Shown: positions 8,925-17,056 of the stretch, piece after piece
How positions within the stretch are numbered: position 1 is the stretch's first letter
Layout: each line of letters starts with the position of its first letter
Assembly: GCF_031598375.1 (NCBI RefSeq)
Contig: NZ_CP123872.1
Span: 558,001-622,000 of the forward strand
DNA length: 64,000 nt
DNA from: Temperatibacter marinus
GTDB taxonomy: Bacteria; Pseudomonadota; Alphaproteobacteria; Sphingomonadales; Kordiimonadaceae
Reading direction: 5' to 3'
The notes under the pieces: model-generated
Database searches by the model: none
What the model was told of the DNA's origin: nothing
What the model saw: the letters and a program-made list of their open reading frames with translations, nothing else
Made by a program: the position numbers and the translations under genes

Positions 8925-9866
8925 ATGAACAGACAAAGACCTTGGCATCACTTTCTTGATATTGCGGACTATGATAGCGATACCCTTCGCCATATCATTA
9001 CCACTGCCCGTGATTGGAAAGAATTGCGACAAGGACAGTCCAAAGGTGCGCTTGATGAGGGCAGACCTCTTGATCAGCAAAGTCTTGCCATGGTCTTTGA
9101 AAAACCATCAACCCGGACCCGTATTTCTTTTGAAATGGCTATGCAACAACTTGGCGGCAAAAGTCTCATTCTATCTGGAGATAGCATGCAACTTGGGCGC
9201 GGGGAAACCGTGGAAGATACAGCACGTGTTATGAGCCGGATGGTTGATGCCATCATGATAAGGGCCAATGATCATCAGGCTGTTTTGACATTAGCTGAAA
9301 ATGCGTCCGTCCCGGTGATAAATGCGCTCACTGACTTTTCTCACCCCTGCCAGCTTATGGCTGACATTATGACTTATGAAGAGCATCGCGGATCTGTTGC
9401 AGGAAAGAAATTCGCCTGGTTTGGTGATGGTAATAATGTCGCAACATCATTGATCCAAGCTGCCGTGCGCTTTGATTTTGATTTGATGCTTGCTTGTCCT
9501 GAAGCTTATTTACCGAATCCGGACGTTCTGGACTGGGCCAAGTCTGAAGGCCGCTCAATAGATGTCACCCACGATGCCAAAATCGCTGCGCGCGGGGCGG
9601 ACTGTATGGTCACCGATTGTTGGGTCTCTATGGGCGATAAAGATGCAGACGCCAGACATACTGCGCTTGGCCCTTACCAAGTGACAGAAGAGTTGATGGC
9701 AGAGGCCTCATCTGACGCGCTATTTATGCATTGCCTTCCCGCCCACCGTGAGGAGGAGGTCACAACTGCTGTGATAGATGGACCTCAATCGGTTATTTGG
9801 GATGAAGCCGAAAACCGTCTCCACGCACAAAAGGCCATTCTTGCATTTTGTCTCGGTAAAATATAA
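8925..9866 (+). CDS. argF: ornithine carbamoyltransferase
   Basis: Makes citrulline from ornithine and carbamoyl phosphate. It is 313 residues, with the carbamoyl-phosphate motif FEKPSTRTRISFE near residue 55, the HPCQLMADIMT motif near 135, and the ornithine-loop cysteine motif FMHCLPAHREEEV near 270. These identify ornithine rather than aspartate carbamoyltransferase. I start at ATG 8925 (CAGGTGAT upstream); an earlier ATG at 8889 overlaps argD and would add 12 residues. Confidence 0.94.
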   Translation: MNRQRPWHHFLDIADYDSDTLRHIITTARDWKELRQGQSKGALDEGRPLDQQSLAMVFEKPSTRTRISFEMAMQQLGGKSLILSGDSMQLGRGETVEDTARVMSRMVDAIMIRANDHQAVLTLAENASVPVINALTDFSHPCQLMADIMTYEEHRGSVAGKKFAWFGDGNNVATSLIQAAVRFDFDLMLACPEAYLPNPDVLDWAKSEGRSIDVTHDAKIAARGADCMVTDCWVSMGDKDADARHTALGPYQVTEELMAEASSDALFMHCLPAHREEEVTTAVIDGPQSVIWDEAENRLHAQKAILAFCLGKI

Positions 9867-9933
9867 AACGCGTTACACCAAAATTCTTTTTGAAAGCTCG
9901 TCAGAGCTATCATACTGCATAGGAGGATTGACC

Positions 9934-10902
9934 ATGAGTGATCAACCAATTGTCATTAAGGATCCAGACTATAGTCGCGATAATGAGGTACGCCCCTTTC
10001 AAATTGAAGGGGAAAACTTTCGTGGCCGTGTTGTCAGACTGGGAACGGCTGTTGATGAGATATTAAAGAACCACAACTATTCCGATGCAGTCGCACGTAT
10101 TCTTGGAGAATTTTTGGTACTGACATCTCTGCTAGGCTCTATGATGAAATTTAAAGGCATCGTGACCATTCAGGTTAAATCCTCAGGGGCCTTACCGATG
10201 TTGGTAGCAGACTATGAAAATTCTGGTATTGACGGTGAGCCTGGCCATTTGCGAGGTTATGCGCAAGTCGATGAAAAAATTCTTGGTCAATACGGAAAGA
10301 ATCCTTCCTACGCTGGCCTTGTTGGAAGCAAAAAAGGCTATATGGCGCTCACAATTGATCAAGGTGACGAGATGGAGCGCTATCAGGGAATTGTTGACTT
10401 GAAAGGCGAGACACTCTCGGAAGTGGCTCGCAACTATTTCTTGAGTTCTGAGCAAACACCAACTGAAATTAAGCTGTCCTGTGATAAAGATCCTGTGAGT
10501 GGTTTCTGGCGCGCAGGGGGCATTATGCTACAGCATTTAGCACGCGGTGAAGAAGGTCAAGAGCGTCTATTAGAACGAGCTGAAACCGCTAATCAAGATA
10601 AAGAAACCTGGGAGCGTGCCACCATCTTCACCAATAGTGTGAAAGAGCAAGAACTCCAGGACCCAAGTCTCACATCAGACGCCCTCTTATACAGACTTTT
10701 CCACGAAGACGGCGTCCGTGTTTTTGATGCAAGCCATGTTGCATTCCAGTGTCGTTGCAGCAGAGACAAGCTTTATAATACGCTAAAGGGGTTTTCAGCT
10801 GAAGACTTGGTTGAATCCACAGTAGACGGCAAAATAACGGTTAATTGTCAATTTTGCAGCAGTGATTACGTCTTTGATCCAGAAGAGTTTTCTACACCCT
10901 AA
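9934..10902 (+). CDS. hslO: Hsp33 redox-regulated chaperone
   Basis: A cytosolic holdase that unfolds and dimerises under oxidative stress. It is 322 residues, with the N-terminal Hsp33 core (GRVVRLGTAVDEIL, PGHLRGYAQV) and the C-terminal zinc redox switch CRC ... CQFC with Hsp33 spacing. An ideal AGGAGG at 9921-9926 sets the start at ATG 9934; 52 further residues are open upstream inside argF but lack family similarity. The argF-hslO neighbourhood is common in Alphaproteobacteria. Confidence 0.95.
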   Translation: MSDQPIVIKDPDYSRDNEVRPFQIEGENFRGRVVRLGTAVDEILKNHNYSDAVARILGEFLVLTSLLGSMMKFKGIVTIQVKSSGALPMLVADYENSGIDGEPGHLRGYAQVDEKILGQYGKNPSYAGLVGSKKGYMALTIDQGDEMERYQGIVDLKGETLSEVARNYFLSSEQTPTEIKLSCDKDPVSGFWRAGGIMLQHLARGEEGQERLLERAETANQDKETWERATIFTNSVKEQELQDPSLTSDALLYRLFHEDGVRVFDASHVAFQCRCSRDKLYNTLKGFSAEDLVESTVDGKITVNCQFCSSDYVFDPEEFSTP

Positions 10903-10927
10903 GTTTTAACTTATCTTGACGGGTCTA

Positions 10928-11875
10928 TTATGTCTTCCACTTTTCTCTTTTAGCTCTTTCAAAGCCTCTTTCAATGAGTTCGTGGATGTCTTTAGAGGTG
11001 AATGTTTCCCTGTCGATTTCAATCTCATCAGGCGCGGCGGGTCTAATAAGCTTATACTCAATCGGAGGGGTTTGAGTGATTAATTTATTAATATTTACAA
11101 GTTTTTGACAATCTTCATCTGAGACCTCATTGATCATAATGGACTTAGTTCGATCAAAGATTGATAGCAAACGATACATATCCTCTTGCTGACGTTCAGG
11201 ATTAAGATGGTTCGCATTCAAGGCTATCGCCGCGACTTTCTTGGCCGTCACAGGATCTCCAACAAAAGGGAGGATGTCTCGTGCACCGCCGTCTCCATAG
11301 ACACCTTCCTCAATGGGCAGAACATCCATCACAATGGGTTCTCTTGTGGATGCGACCATATAACGCATTAAGAGGTCTGCGCTGATCTCATCCCTATTAC
11401 TGACCCGTTTATAGTCCCCACTGAGCATATCAATAACCCCGCAAGCATAATAAACAGGACTATTTTTTAGGTCATCGCCATCAACAGATTTATACATCAA
11501 CTCTTCAGCTTTATCCATATTCACAAGCCCGGTAAACTTTCGATAGCTCGATGAAAAAAGTTGCTGAACTAGAACTGTCCATATTAATGAAACTGTGCTG
11601 CGGGCATAGCCCAGATCACTAAATTGAGTGACTTCTTCGGTCCAAACTTTCAAAAGACCATCTGCAATGGTAGGCCAATCAGGTTTGCCATCTTTATGGA
11701 CTGTTCTAGCTAAGGACGTAAGAATACCGCCATTCAGTGCGCCCACAGAAACACCGTAGATGGCATCTGGTTCATATTTTTCTTCCTGTAGAAGATATTT
11801 AATTGCACCGGCTTGATAAGCGCCTTTTACGTTACCTCCAGACAGCGTTAATACATTTTCAAATGAATCGCTCAT
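10928..11875 (-). CDS. patatin-like phospholipase
   Basis: A 315-residue lipid acyl hydrolase-type protein with the patatin pattern: oxyanion loop SGGNVKGAYQAG near residue 13, nucleophile elbow GVSVG (Ser) near 42, and DGG at about 195 (YGDGGARD), which supplies the Asp of the catalytic dyad. No signal peptide, so cytosolic or inner-membrane associated. AAGGGGA precedes the ATG. It converges on hslO with a 25-base gap. Confidence 0.85.
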   Translation of the reverse strand: MSDSFENVLTLSGGNVKGAYQAGAIKYLLQEEKYEPDAIYGVSVGALNGGILTSLARTVHKDGKPDWPTIADGLLKVWTEEVTQFSDLGYARSTVSLIWTVLVQQLFSSSYRKFTGLVNMDKAEELMYKSVDGDDLKNSPVYYACGVIDMLSGDYKRVSNRDEISADLLMRYMVASTREPIVMDVLPIEEGVYGDGGARDILPFVGDPVTAKKVAAIALNANHLNPERQQEDMYRLLSIFDRTKSIMINEVSDEDCQKLVNINKLITQTPPIEYKLIRPAAPDEIEIDRETFTSKDIHELIERGFERAKREKWKT

Positions 11876-11989
11876 TAAAATTCCCCTTATTCCTGTAAAA
11901 AATACAGCCTAAGGTATCATGATTCTAAGCAGAAAGGGAGGAAGAGATTCACCAAAAAATGCTCAGGGCACTGTAGGTTATTTTTTTGC

Positions 11990-13309
11990 TTAAAATTGAA
12001 ATCTCAAAGAGAGTTGAAGCTGGTTCACTTTTGTCTTCAGAGGGAGGTTGATCCGCAATCGATCCGGGCGTTCATTTTGAATATGCAGCCATTCTCCAAT
12101 TAAGGTGAAATTATCTGATAGTGTATAGGATACAGCGCCTGTATAACTCCATCCATCTTCATTGTTATTATCTTGAAGAACATAGCTTCTATCCGTCACT
12201 TTAAACCAATCAAAACGACTGGTAAATCGCCACTGATCTATGGCCTTACTCGCAAGTATAAAGGCAGATTGATATTTGCTGTCGGCAGGGAACATGTCCG
12301 GATGAGTGGGAGAAATACCCATAACCGTCGTCCCGAGCATATACTGTGAAATGAACGTCCACTCTGTCTCTGTCTCATAGTCCGCATAGAGGTTTACAAA
12401 CCGTGTGCGCCATCCATACTGACCCTCTTCTACCACCGTAGGGTCGCCCTTATTATCATAGTAATAAGCCCCAAAAGACAGGCCTTGTCTATCTGTCCAG
12501 TCAAGAGCAGCATAAAATCCTATATTATCATCAAGTTCCAGGATTGGATTTGAATATCGGGCCTGCATGCCAAACAAAGGCGGTTCAATCTCGTTGCCGC
12601 TGGAATCAGAGATCCCATAAATCGCTGGGATTTTCGGCAACGGCACATTTGAAAAAGCTCCCGCTTTAAAATCGCCCAGTGCCCATCCTCTAAAATGGAG
12701 CAGAGTCCCAGCTGTATCATTCATGCCAAAGAGAGAGGCTGTAAAGGATAGGTCAAATGTTTCAAACCGTCGTTTGATTGTGCCTTCAAGACCCATGGTT
12801 CTTATTTCTTCACCGACCCAGCTATTGATTGCAGACGGCGTAATCGAATAGGGTGTTGTCCAAGCGACCCCATCATTTTCCCGTGAGATATGAGGAAACA
12901 TCAACCCCAAACGTCCCTCATATGACCAGAGGCCTTTGGGCGCTGGCTTATAGGCTATAAAGCCTTCCACGAGATCCAGATCTTGTTCATATTCAGGCGC
13001 ATAAGAGGCATGAATAAAAGCAGACCAATCCCAGCCAATTTTAGCCTGCGCCAAGAGTGAGAGTTCGGCAAGTGTCAAGTCAGTGCTGCTTGTTCTATCA
13101 CGCTTTTCTCCGTAGCGAGATTTCCCTAGCCACTTATCGAACCAACTGCGTTCACCAGAAACACCATAAGTCCGAACATCTCCAAAAATTTTGAAATCGA
13201 CATCAATGGCCTTCTCATCCGCTGCATGCACAGAAGTCACCGCATAGTTTGATAGACTGCATAGCGATGCAGCAATGACGGATGAAAGGATATGACTATT
13301 TCTGATCAC
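11990..13309 (-). CDS. outer-membrane porin-like beta-barrel
   Basis: About 439 residues, with a signal peptide (SSVIAASLCSLSNYAVTSVHA), then alternating hydrophobic/polar strands rich in Tyr, Trp and Phe and a C-terminal LQLSLRFQF. The terminal Phe is a BAM-recognition signature. I start at GTG 13307-13309, which puts GAGG at a good distance and the signal peptide at the very N-terminus; it overlaps the upstream stop by 14 bases. It is the last gene of a cupredoxin / EAL / porin operon. The transported solute is unknown. Confidence 0.65.
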   Translation of the reverse strand: MIRNSHILSSVIAASLCSLSNYAVTSVHAADEKAIDVDFKIFGDVRTYGVSGERSWFDKWLGKSRYGEKRDRTSSTDLTLAELSLLAQAKIGWDWSAFIHASYAPEYEQDLDLVEGFIAYKPAPKGLWSYEGRLGLMFPHISRENDGVAWTTPYSITPSAINSWVGEEIRTMGLEGTIKRRFETFDLSFTASLFGMNDTAGTLLHFRGWALGDFKAGAFSNVPLPKIPAIYGISDSSGNEIEPPLFGMQARYSNPILELDDNIGFYAALDWTDRQGLSFGAYYYDNKGDPTVVEEGQYGWRTRFVNLYADYETETEWTFISQYMLGTTVMGISPTHPDMFPADSKYQSAFILASKAIDQWRFTSRFDWFKVTDRSYVLQDNNNEDGWSYTGAVSYTLSDNFTLIGEWLHIQNERPDRLRINLPLKTKVNQLQLSLRFQF

Positions 13310-15686
13310 GGCAAAAATCCTCAAATTCAGAAACAAATACTGGTCGAGAGATGAAATACCCCTGCGCACAATCACAGCCATATTGTTTTAAAAGGGCAAG
13401 AGATTGCTCATCTTCCACCCCTTCTGCCGTAACTTTCATGCCTAAATTGTGCGCCAAATCAATAGTGGACTGCACTAGGATTTGATCCTCAGGACTGGTT
13501 GCAAGATTCAGCACAAAGGCTTTATCAATTTTTAACTCATGAACGGGAAGCTTTTTAATATAAGCAAGTGAACTATATCCCGTCCCATAATCATCAATCG
13601 AAAGATAAAAACCCATATCTGCAAGTTCATTTAAAATTTTGAGGGCCCGTTTCATGTCCCCCATGACGGCACTTTCTGTCACTTCTAAACAGATCCTTTC
13701 AGGGGCCACTTCAAATTCTCTTGTAATCATTCTCAGTAAATCAGGAAGATTTTCATTCTGCAAGTCTCGGGTAGACAAATTGACAGCCACAAGAAACTCA
13801 GGGAATTCTTTTTTCCATTTTCCGACCTGTTCTATAATTTGCCCCAGCGCCCATGATGTTAGATGTTTTATATCCCCTGTTTGCTCGGCCATCGTAATGA
13901 ACTCATCAGGTGGTACAAACCCATGCTTTGGGCTAATCCACCGAATTAGAGCTTCAGCGCCGAACACGTCGCCAGTTTGTAAATTCAACTTAGGCTGAAA
14001 CGCAAATTTTACATGGCCTTGTGACAATTCCTCCCGAAGATCACTCATCAAAGACAGATATTTCTCTTGTGAATTTTTATGCTCTTCATTGCAGATCACA
14101 AAACTCTCACCCGATGTTCGAGCAAAATCAAGGGCAGAGTGCGCATTCAACATCAAATCATTTGTGACTGTTCCGTCATCAGGGGCAATCGCCATTCCAA
14201 GTAAAAGATTGAGATCAACTTTACGGTCATCAAGTGATATAGGGGCAAGAAATCCATCTACAACGCCGCGCATCAGCGTCTTTGCCATATCAGCATTGGG
14301 GATTAAAAACCCAAATGTATCAGTGGACAATCGCGCGACTTCTACGCCTGTTAGCTTTTCAAGGCGGTGACCAGCGGACTGCATCAATGTTGTTAAATGG
14401 CCGTGCGGAAGAACAACGCGCAAATCGTGAAAATTTTGAATCTCAGCAATGACCAGAGCAAAAGACTTATTCTGCTGTAGATAGCCTTGCATCACTTGAT
14501 CCATATATTGGCCATTGGGCAGTCCAGTATCCTGATCATGACTGGCCTGATGGGTAATTTGTTTCTCACGTTCTTTGACCGCCTTAATCATATGATTAAA
14601 ACTTTGTCCCAAATTATTCACCTCGCGGTAACTATCGGACACTTCAAGGGGGGCATATTTGCCTTGAGCGACTTTGGCCGCCGCAGAAGCAAAACGGGTA
14701 ATCGGTGCGCTAATACGGTCTGACAAAAGATAACTACCAACAAAGAGGCTAATCAATCCTAAAAATCCAACGCCGACAAGAGCAATAAAGAGAAGAAGAT
14801 ATTCTTCCATAGCCAAATCAAGAGAGGTGGAAAGCAAGAGATATTGTTGCGTATCAAACCCTACGCCTGTCAGAGGTAGAAAGCGCACCATATACTCATC
14901 ATTTTGGAAACGAATGCGATCCCGACTGCCAAGATTTTCTTTGCTGACGGCATCGGACACAAAAAAATTGATGAACTCTGGGCCATTTGTATTCCCACTG
15001 ACCTGCCATTTATCGTCTATAGAATGAACAAAAGCAACATCAAGGTCCTTAGAAGAGAAAGACTTAATTAACTCGGCTTGGTCATCATTCAAGGTAATGG
15101 CAAAGATCATAACCCCTGTTAAGATTGGGGCTTTGATAGGCGCCACCGCAAGCTCATATAATCTATCCCCGCTGACCATGAAATAGGGTAAGGCTTTCTC
15201 TGCTTCAGCCATCTCAATCAATTCATCCATGGTCAATTGCGCCATGATGTCCAGATCTTCCCCTTCACTGACCTGGGCAATGACCTTGCCATCAAGGTCT
15301 ATGGCAAGCGCAATGTCTGTATCCCCGCGGGCCTTAATGTTTTTTAAGGCAGACTTGGTCGTTCTTGTATCGTTGGTTGCGAAAGCCTCAATGAAACCAA
15401 AATCTTTCGAGAGTAAATCTGCCTGCAAATAGAGGTGGTCTTTTTGATCACTAATAATGCGATCAAAGGAGGATACAGAATGATCAAGGTCATTACTAAT
15501 ACGGCTTATAACGGTTGTTCTGGATGTGAAATAATTTACTGTAATCAGAGCAATTTGAACAATTGCAAAAAGCACCAAAAACATCAGCGTAATTTGTCTA
15601 CGCAAGCTAATCACATAGCCTGGCTGAGAAGACTCTCTAACCTTATCTATAAAACGAGTGATCATTGATTTTTGATCATCTACCAT
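13296..15686 (-). CDS. membrane c-di-GMP phosphodiesterase (sensor-HAMP-degenerate GGDEF-EAL)
   Basis: A 796-residue signalling protein. A transmembrane segment near residues 30-52, a roughly 240-residue periplasmic double-CACHE-like sensor, a second membrane segment near 305-328 and a HAMP region precede a GGDEF-like domain that lacks a GGDEF motif, so it is probably not a cyclase. The C-terminal EAL domain has EALIRW, AVNLS, EVTES, IDDYGTGYSSL, LKID and AEGVE, the metal- and substrate-binding set of active phosphodiesterases. It lies 2 bases after the cupredoxin gene and overlaps the porin gene, so the three probably form one operon. Confidence 0.85.
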   Translation of the reverse strand: MVDDQKSMITRFIDKVRESSQPGYVISLRRQITLMFLVLFAIVQIALITVNYFTSRTTVISRISNDLDHSVSSFDRIISDQKDHLYLQADLLSKDFGFIEAFATNDTRTTKSALKNIKARGDTDIALAIDLDGKVIAQVSEGEDLDIMAQLTMDELIEMAEAEKALPYFMVSGDRLYELAVAPIKAPILTGVMIFAITLNDDQAELIKSFSSKDLDVAFVHSIDDKWQVSGNTNGPEFINFFVSDAVSKENLGSRDRIRFQNDEYMVRFLPLTGVGFDTQQYLLLSTSLDLAMEEYLLLFIALVGVGFLGLISLFVGSYLLSDRISAPITRFASAAAKVAQGKYAPLEVSDSYREVNNLGQSFNHMIKAVKEREKQITHQASHDQDTGLPNGQYMDQVMQGYLQQNKSFALVIAEIQNFHDLRVVLPHGHLTTLMQSAGHRLEKLTGVEVARLSTDTFGFLIPNADMAKTLMRGVVDGFLAPISLDDRKVDLNLLLGMAIAPDDGTVTNDLMLNAHSALDFARTSGESFVICNEEHKNSQEKYLSLMSDLREELSQGHVKFAFQPKLNLQTGDVFGAEALIRWISPKHGFVPPDEFITMAEQTGDIKHLTSWALGQIIEQVGKWKKEFPEFLVAVNLSTRDLQNENLPDLLRMITREFEVAPERICLEVTESAVMGDMKRALKILNELADMGFYLSIDDYGTGYSSLAYIKKLPVHELKIDKAFVLNLATSPEDQILVQSTIDLAHNLGMKVTAEGVEDEQSLALLKQYGCDCAQGYFISRPVFVSEFEDFCRDQK

Positions 15687-15688
15687 GT

Positions 15689-16324
15689 CTAATAAATTCC
15701 ACCGCTGGCATTACGCTTCTTCTGAATCTGTCTTCTTTTTTTGATGGTAATCTCCACAGACAAAGCCTGCAACTGCTTATTCACTGTAATCATTTTTTTA
15801 TAGGGCTTGCGGCTTTTTTGATCCACATGCCAAACCGTCATTTCATAGTCCCCTTCGGGTAAACCTTTGAAAGAGGTTGATCCTTCAGCATTTGTCTTTT
15901 GATAGACGGGGTCTTCTGTCACGTAAACAAAGGCAAGCATATTATCATGAATGTTACACCCTAGTGCCACAACACCTGCTTTTTCAAAGACGACATGCTT
16001 TTCTTCATCCTCACCATACAACCGTAACTCAAACGATTTTGCCTTTGAGAAAGAGTATACATGATGACGAAAAGGATCTTTATTTGGGAATTGGACTTTT
16101 TGACCTTTTTGAACCGCGAGAATGAAAGGGGTAAAAAGTGATTGTTGCTGGGTCATATCTTTCTTGAGATCTACACGAGAAAATTCTTGTCCCGACAAAG
16201 GCTTAAGAGAAACAACAGAGTGAGGCAACGCCTTTTGATCTGCCCCTGTGACACGGACAGTTAAGTCTTCTGCAGAACTGACTATGGAAAAAAGCAGTAA
16301 AAAGCTGATGAACACTTGTCTCAT
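15689..16324 (-). CDS. exported cupredoxin-like protein (methylamine-utilisation-protein type)
   Basis: A 211-residue exported protein with a signal peptide (MRQVFISFLLLFSIVSSAE). A plastocyanin-like fold is supported by the type-1 copper ligand pattern: PFRHHVYSFS (His), then GCNIHDNM (Cys, His, Met). A second part from about residue 140 looks like a carboxypeptidase-regulatory-type beta-sandwich (TNAEGSTSFKGLPEGDYEMTVW). Such proteins are often annotated as methylamine utilisation proteins, though a role there is not implied. GGGGGA precedes the ATG. First gene of the operon with the EAL protein; it may be its periplasmic partner (inference). Confidence 0.75.
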   Translation of the reverse strand: MRQVFISFLLLFSIVSSAEDLTVRVTGADQKALPHSVVSLKPLSGQEFSRVDLKKDMTQQQSLFTPFILAVQKGQKVQFPNKDPFRHHVYSFSKAKSFELRLYGEDEEKHVVFEKAGVVALGCNIHDNMLAFVYVTEDPVYQKTNAEGSTSFKGLPEGDYEMTVWHVDQKSRKPYKKMITVNKQLQALSVEITIKKRRQIQKKRNASGGIY

Positions 16325-16445
16325 TTAATCCCCCGATCCTGTATAATGGTTTCATATACTATATAAGGGTTATTAACAGTCTATGAATCAACTCTCTGTG
16401 ATATCCTGTAAAAAGGCGCGTGGTCTTCTTTTTGCAAAGATGGCT

Positions 16446-16901
16446 TTAGGATCGCATTAACTGTAGAACCATTTTATCCAATTCTTGCAAAAACCTTGAT
16501 CGATCCGCTTTCGAGAAAGCCGCATTATAATTACCGCCCTCACCTGTTTCCCTTAAGTGCTGCTTTAGGTCACGCATTGCGAGGGCCATCCCAATGTTAT
16601 CGGTGGTAAATGGTTTTCCTGTATTACCAATGGCCAACGCACCAGCTTTTATTGCTTTATCTGCGAGAGGGATATCTTGCGTAATCACAATATCGCCTTC
16701 ACCAGCGCGCTCCGCAATCCAATCATCTGCCACATCTGGCCCCTCTGGCACCACAATTTTCTCAACAAGCGGCCCCACTTCTAACCGCAGCCATTGATTT
16801 GAGACAAGATAGACCTGCAGCTGATGGCGATAAGAAACTTTTAGCAGCTCTTCTTTAACTGGGCAGGCATCCGCATCAACATATAGGGTAGGTTTTTTCA
16901 T
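16446..16901 (-). CDS. YaiI/YqxD family (DUF188) protein
   Basis: A 151-residue PIN-like protein of the widespread YaiI/YqxD family. It opens with the conserved YVDADACPVKEEL and has GPDVADDWIAERAGEGDIVITQDIPLA (acidic cluster) in its middle. The family has a nuclease-like fold but no firmly established function. It stands alone, 121 bases from the cupredoxin gene. Confidence 0.88.
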   Translation of the reverse strand: MKKPTLYVDADACPVKEELLKVSYRHQLQVYLVSNQWLRLEVGPLVEKIVVPEGPDVADDWIAERAGEGDIVITQDIPLADKAIKAGALAIGNTGKPFTTDNIGMALAMRDLKQHLRETGEGGNYNAAFSKADRSRFLQELDKMVLQLMRS

Positions 16902-17056
16902 CGATATTCCTCATTCTCTAAGATGTTTGAGCATAGACACAAAAAGATTGCCAGACATTTTTAGGTTGATTTAATTCAATCCTCTATCCATAGTATCTGA
17001 ATATTTAGTGTTTATTTTTGTGCTTTTTTTTTGAGAAACGATTTTTAGAGAGACCG

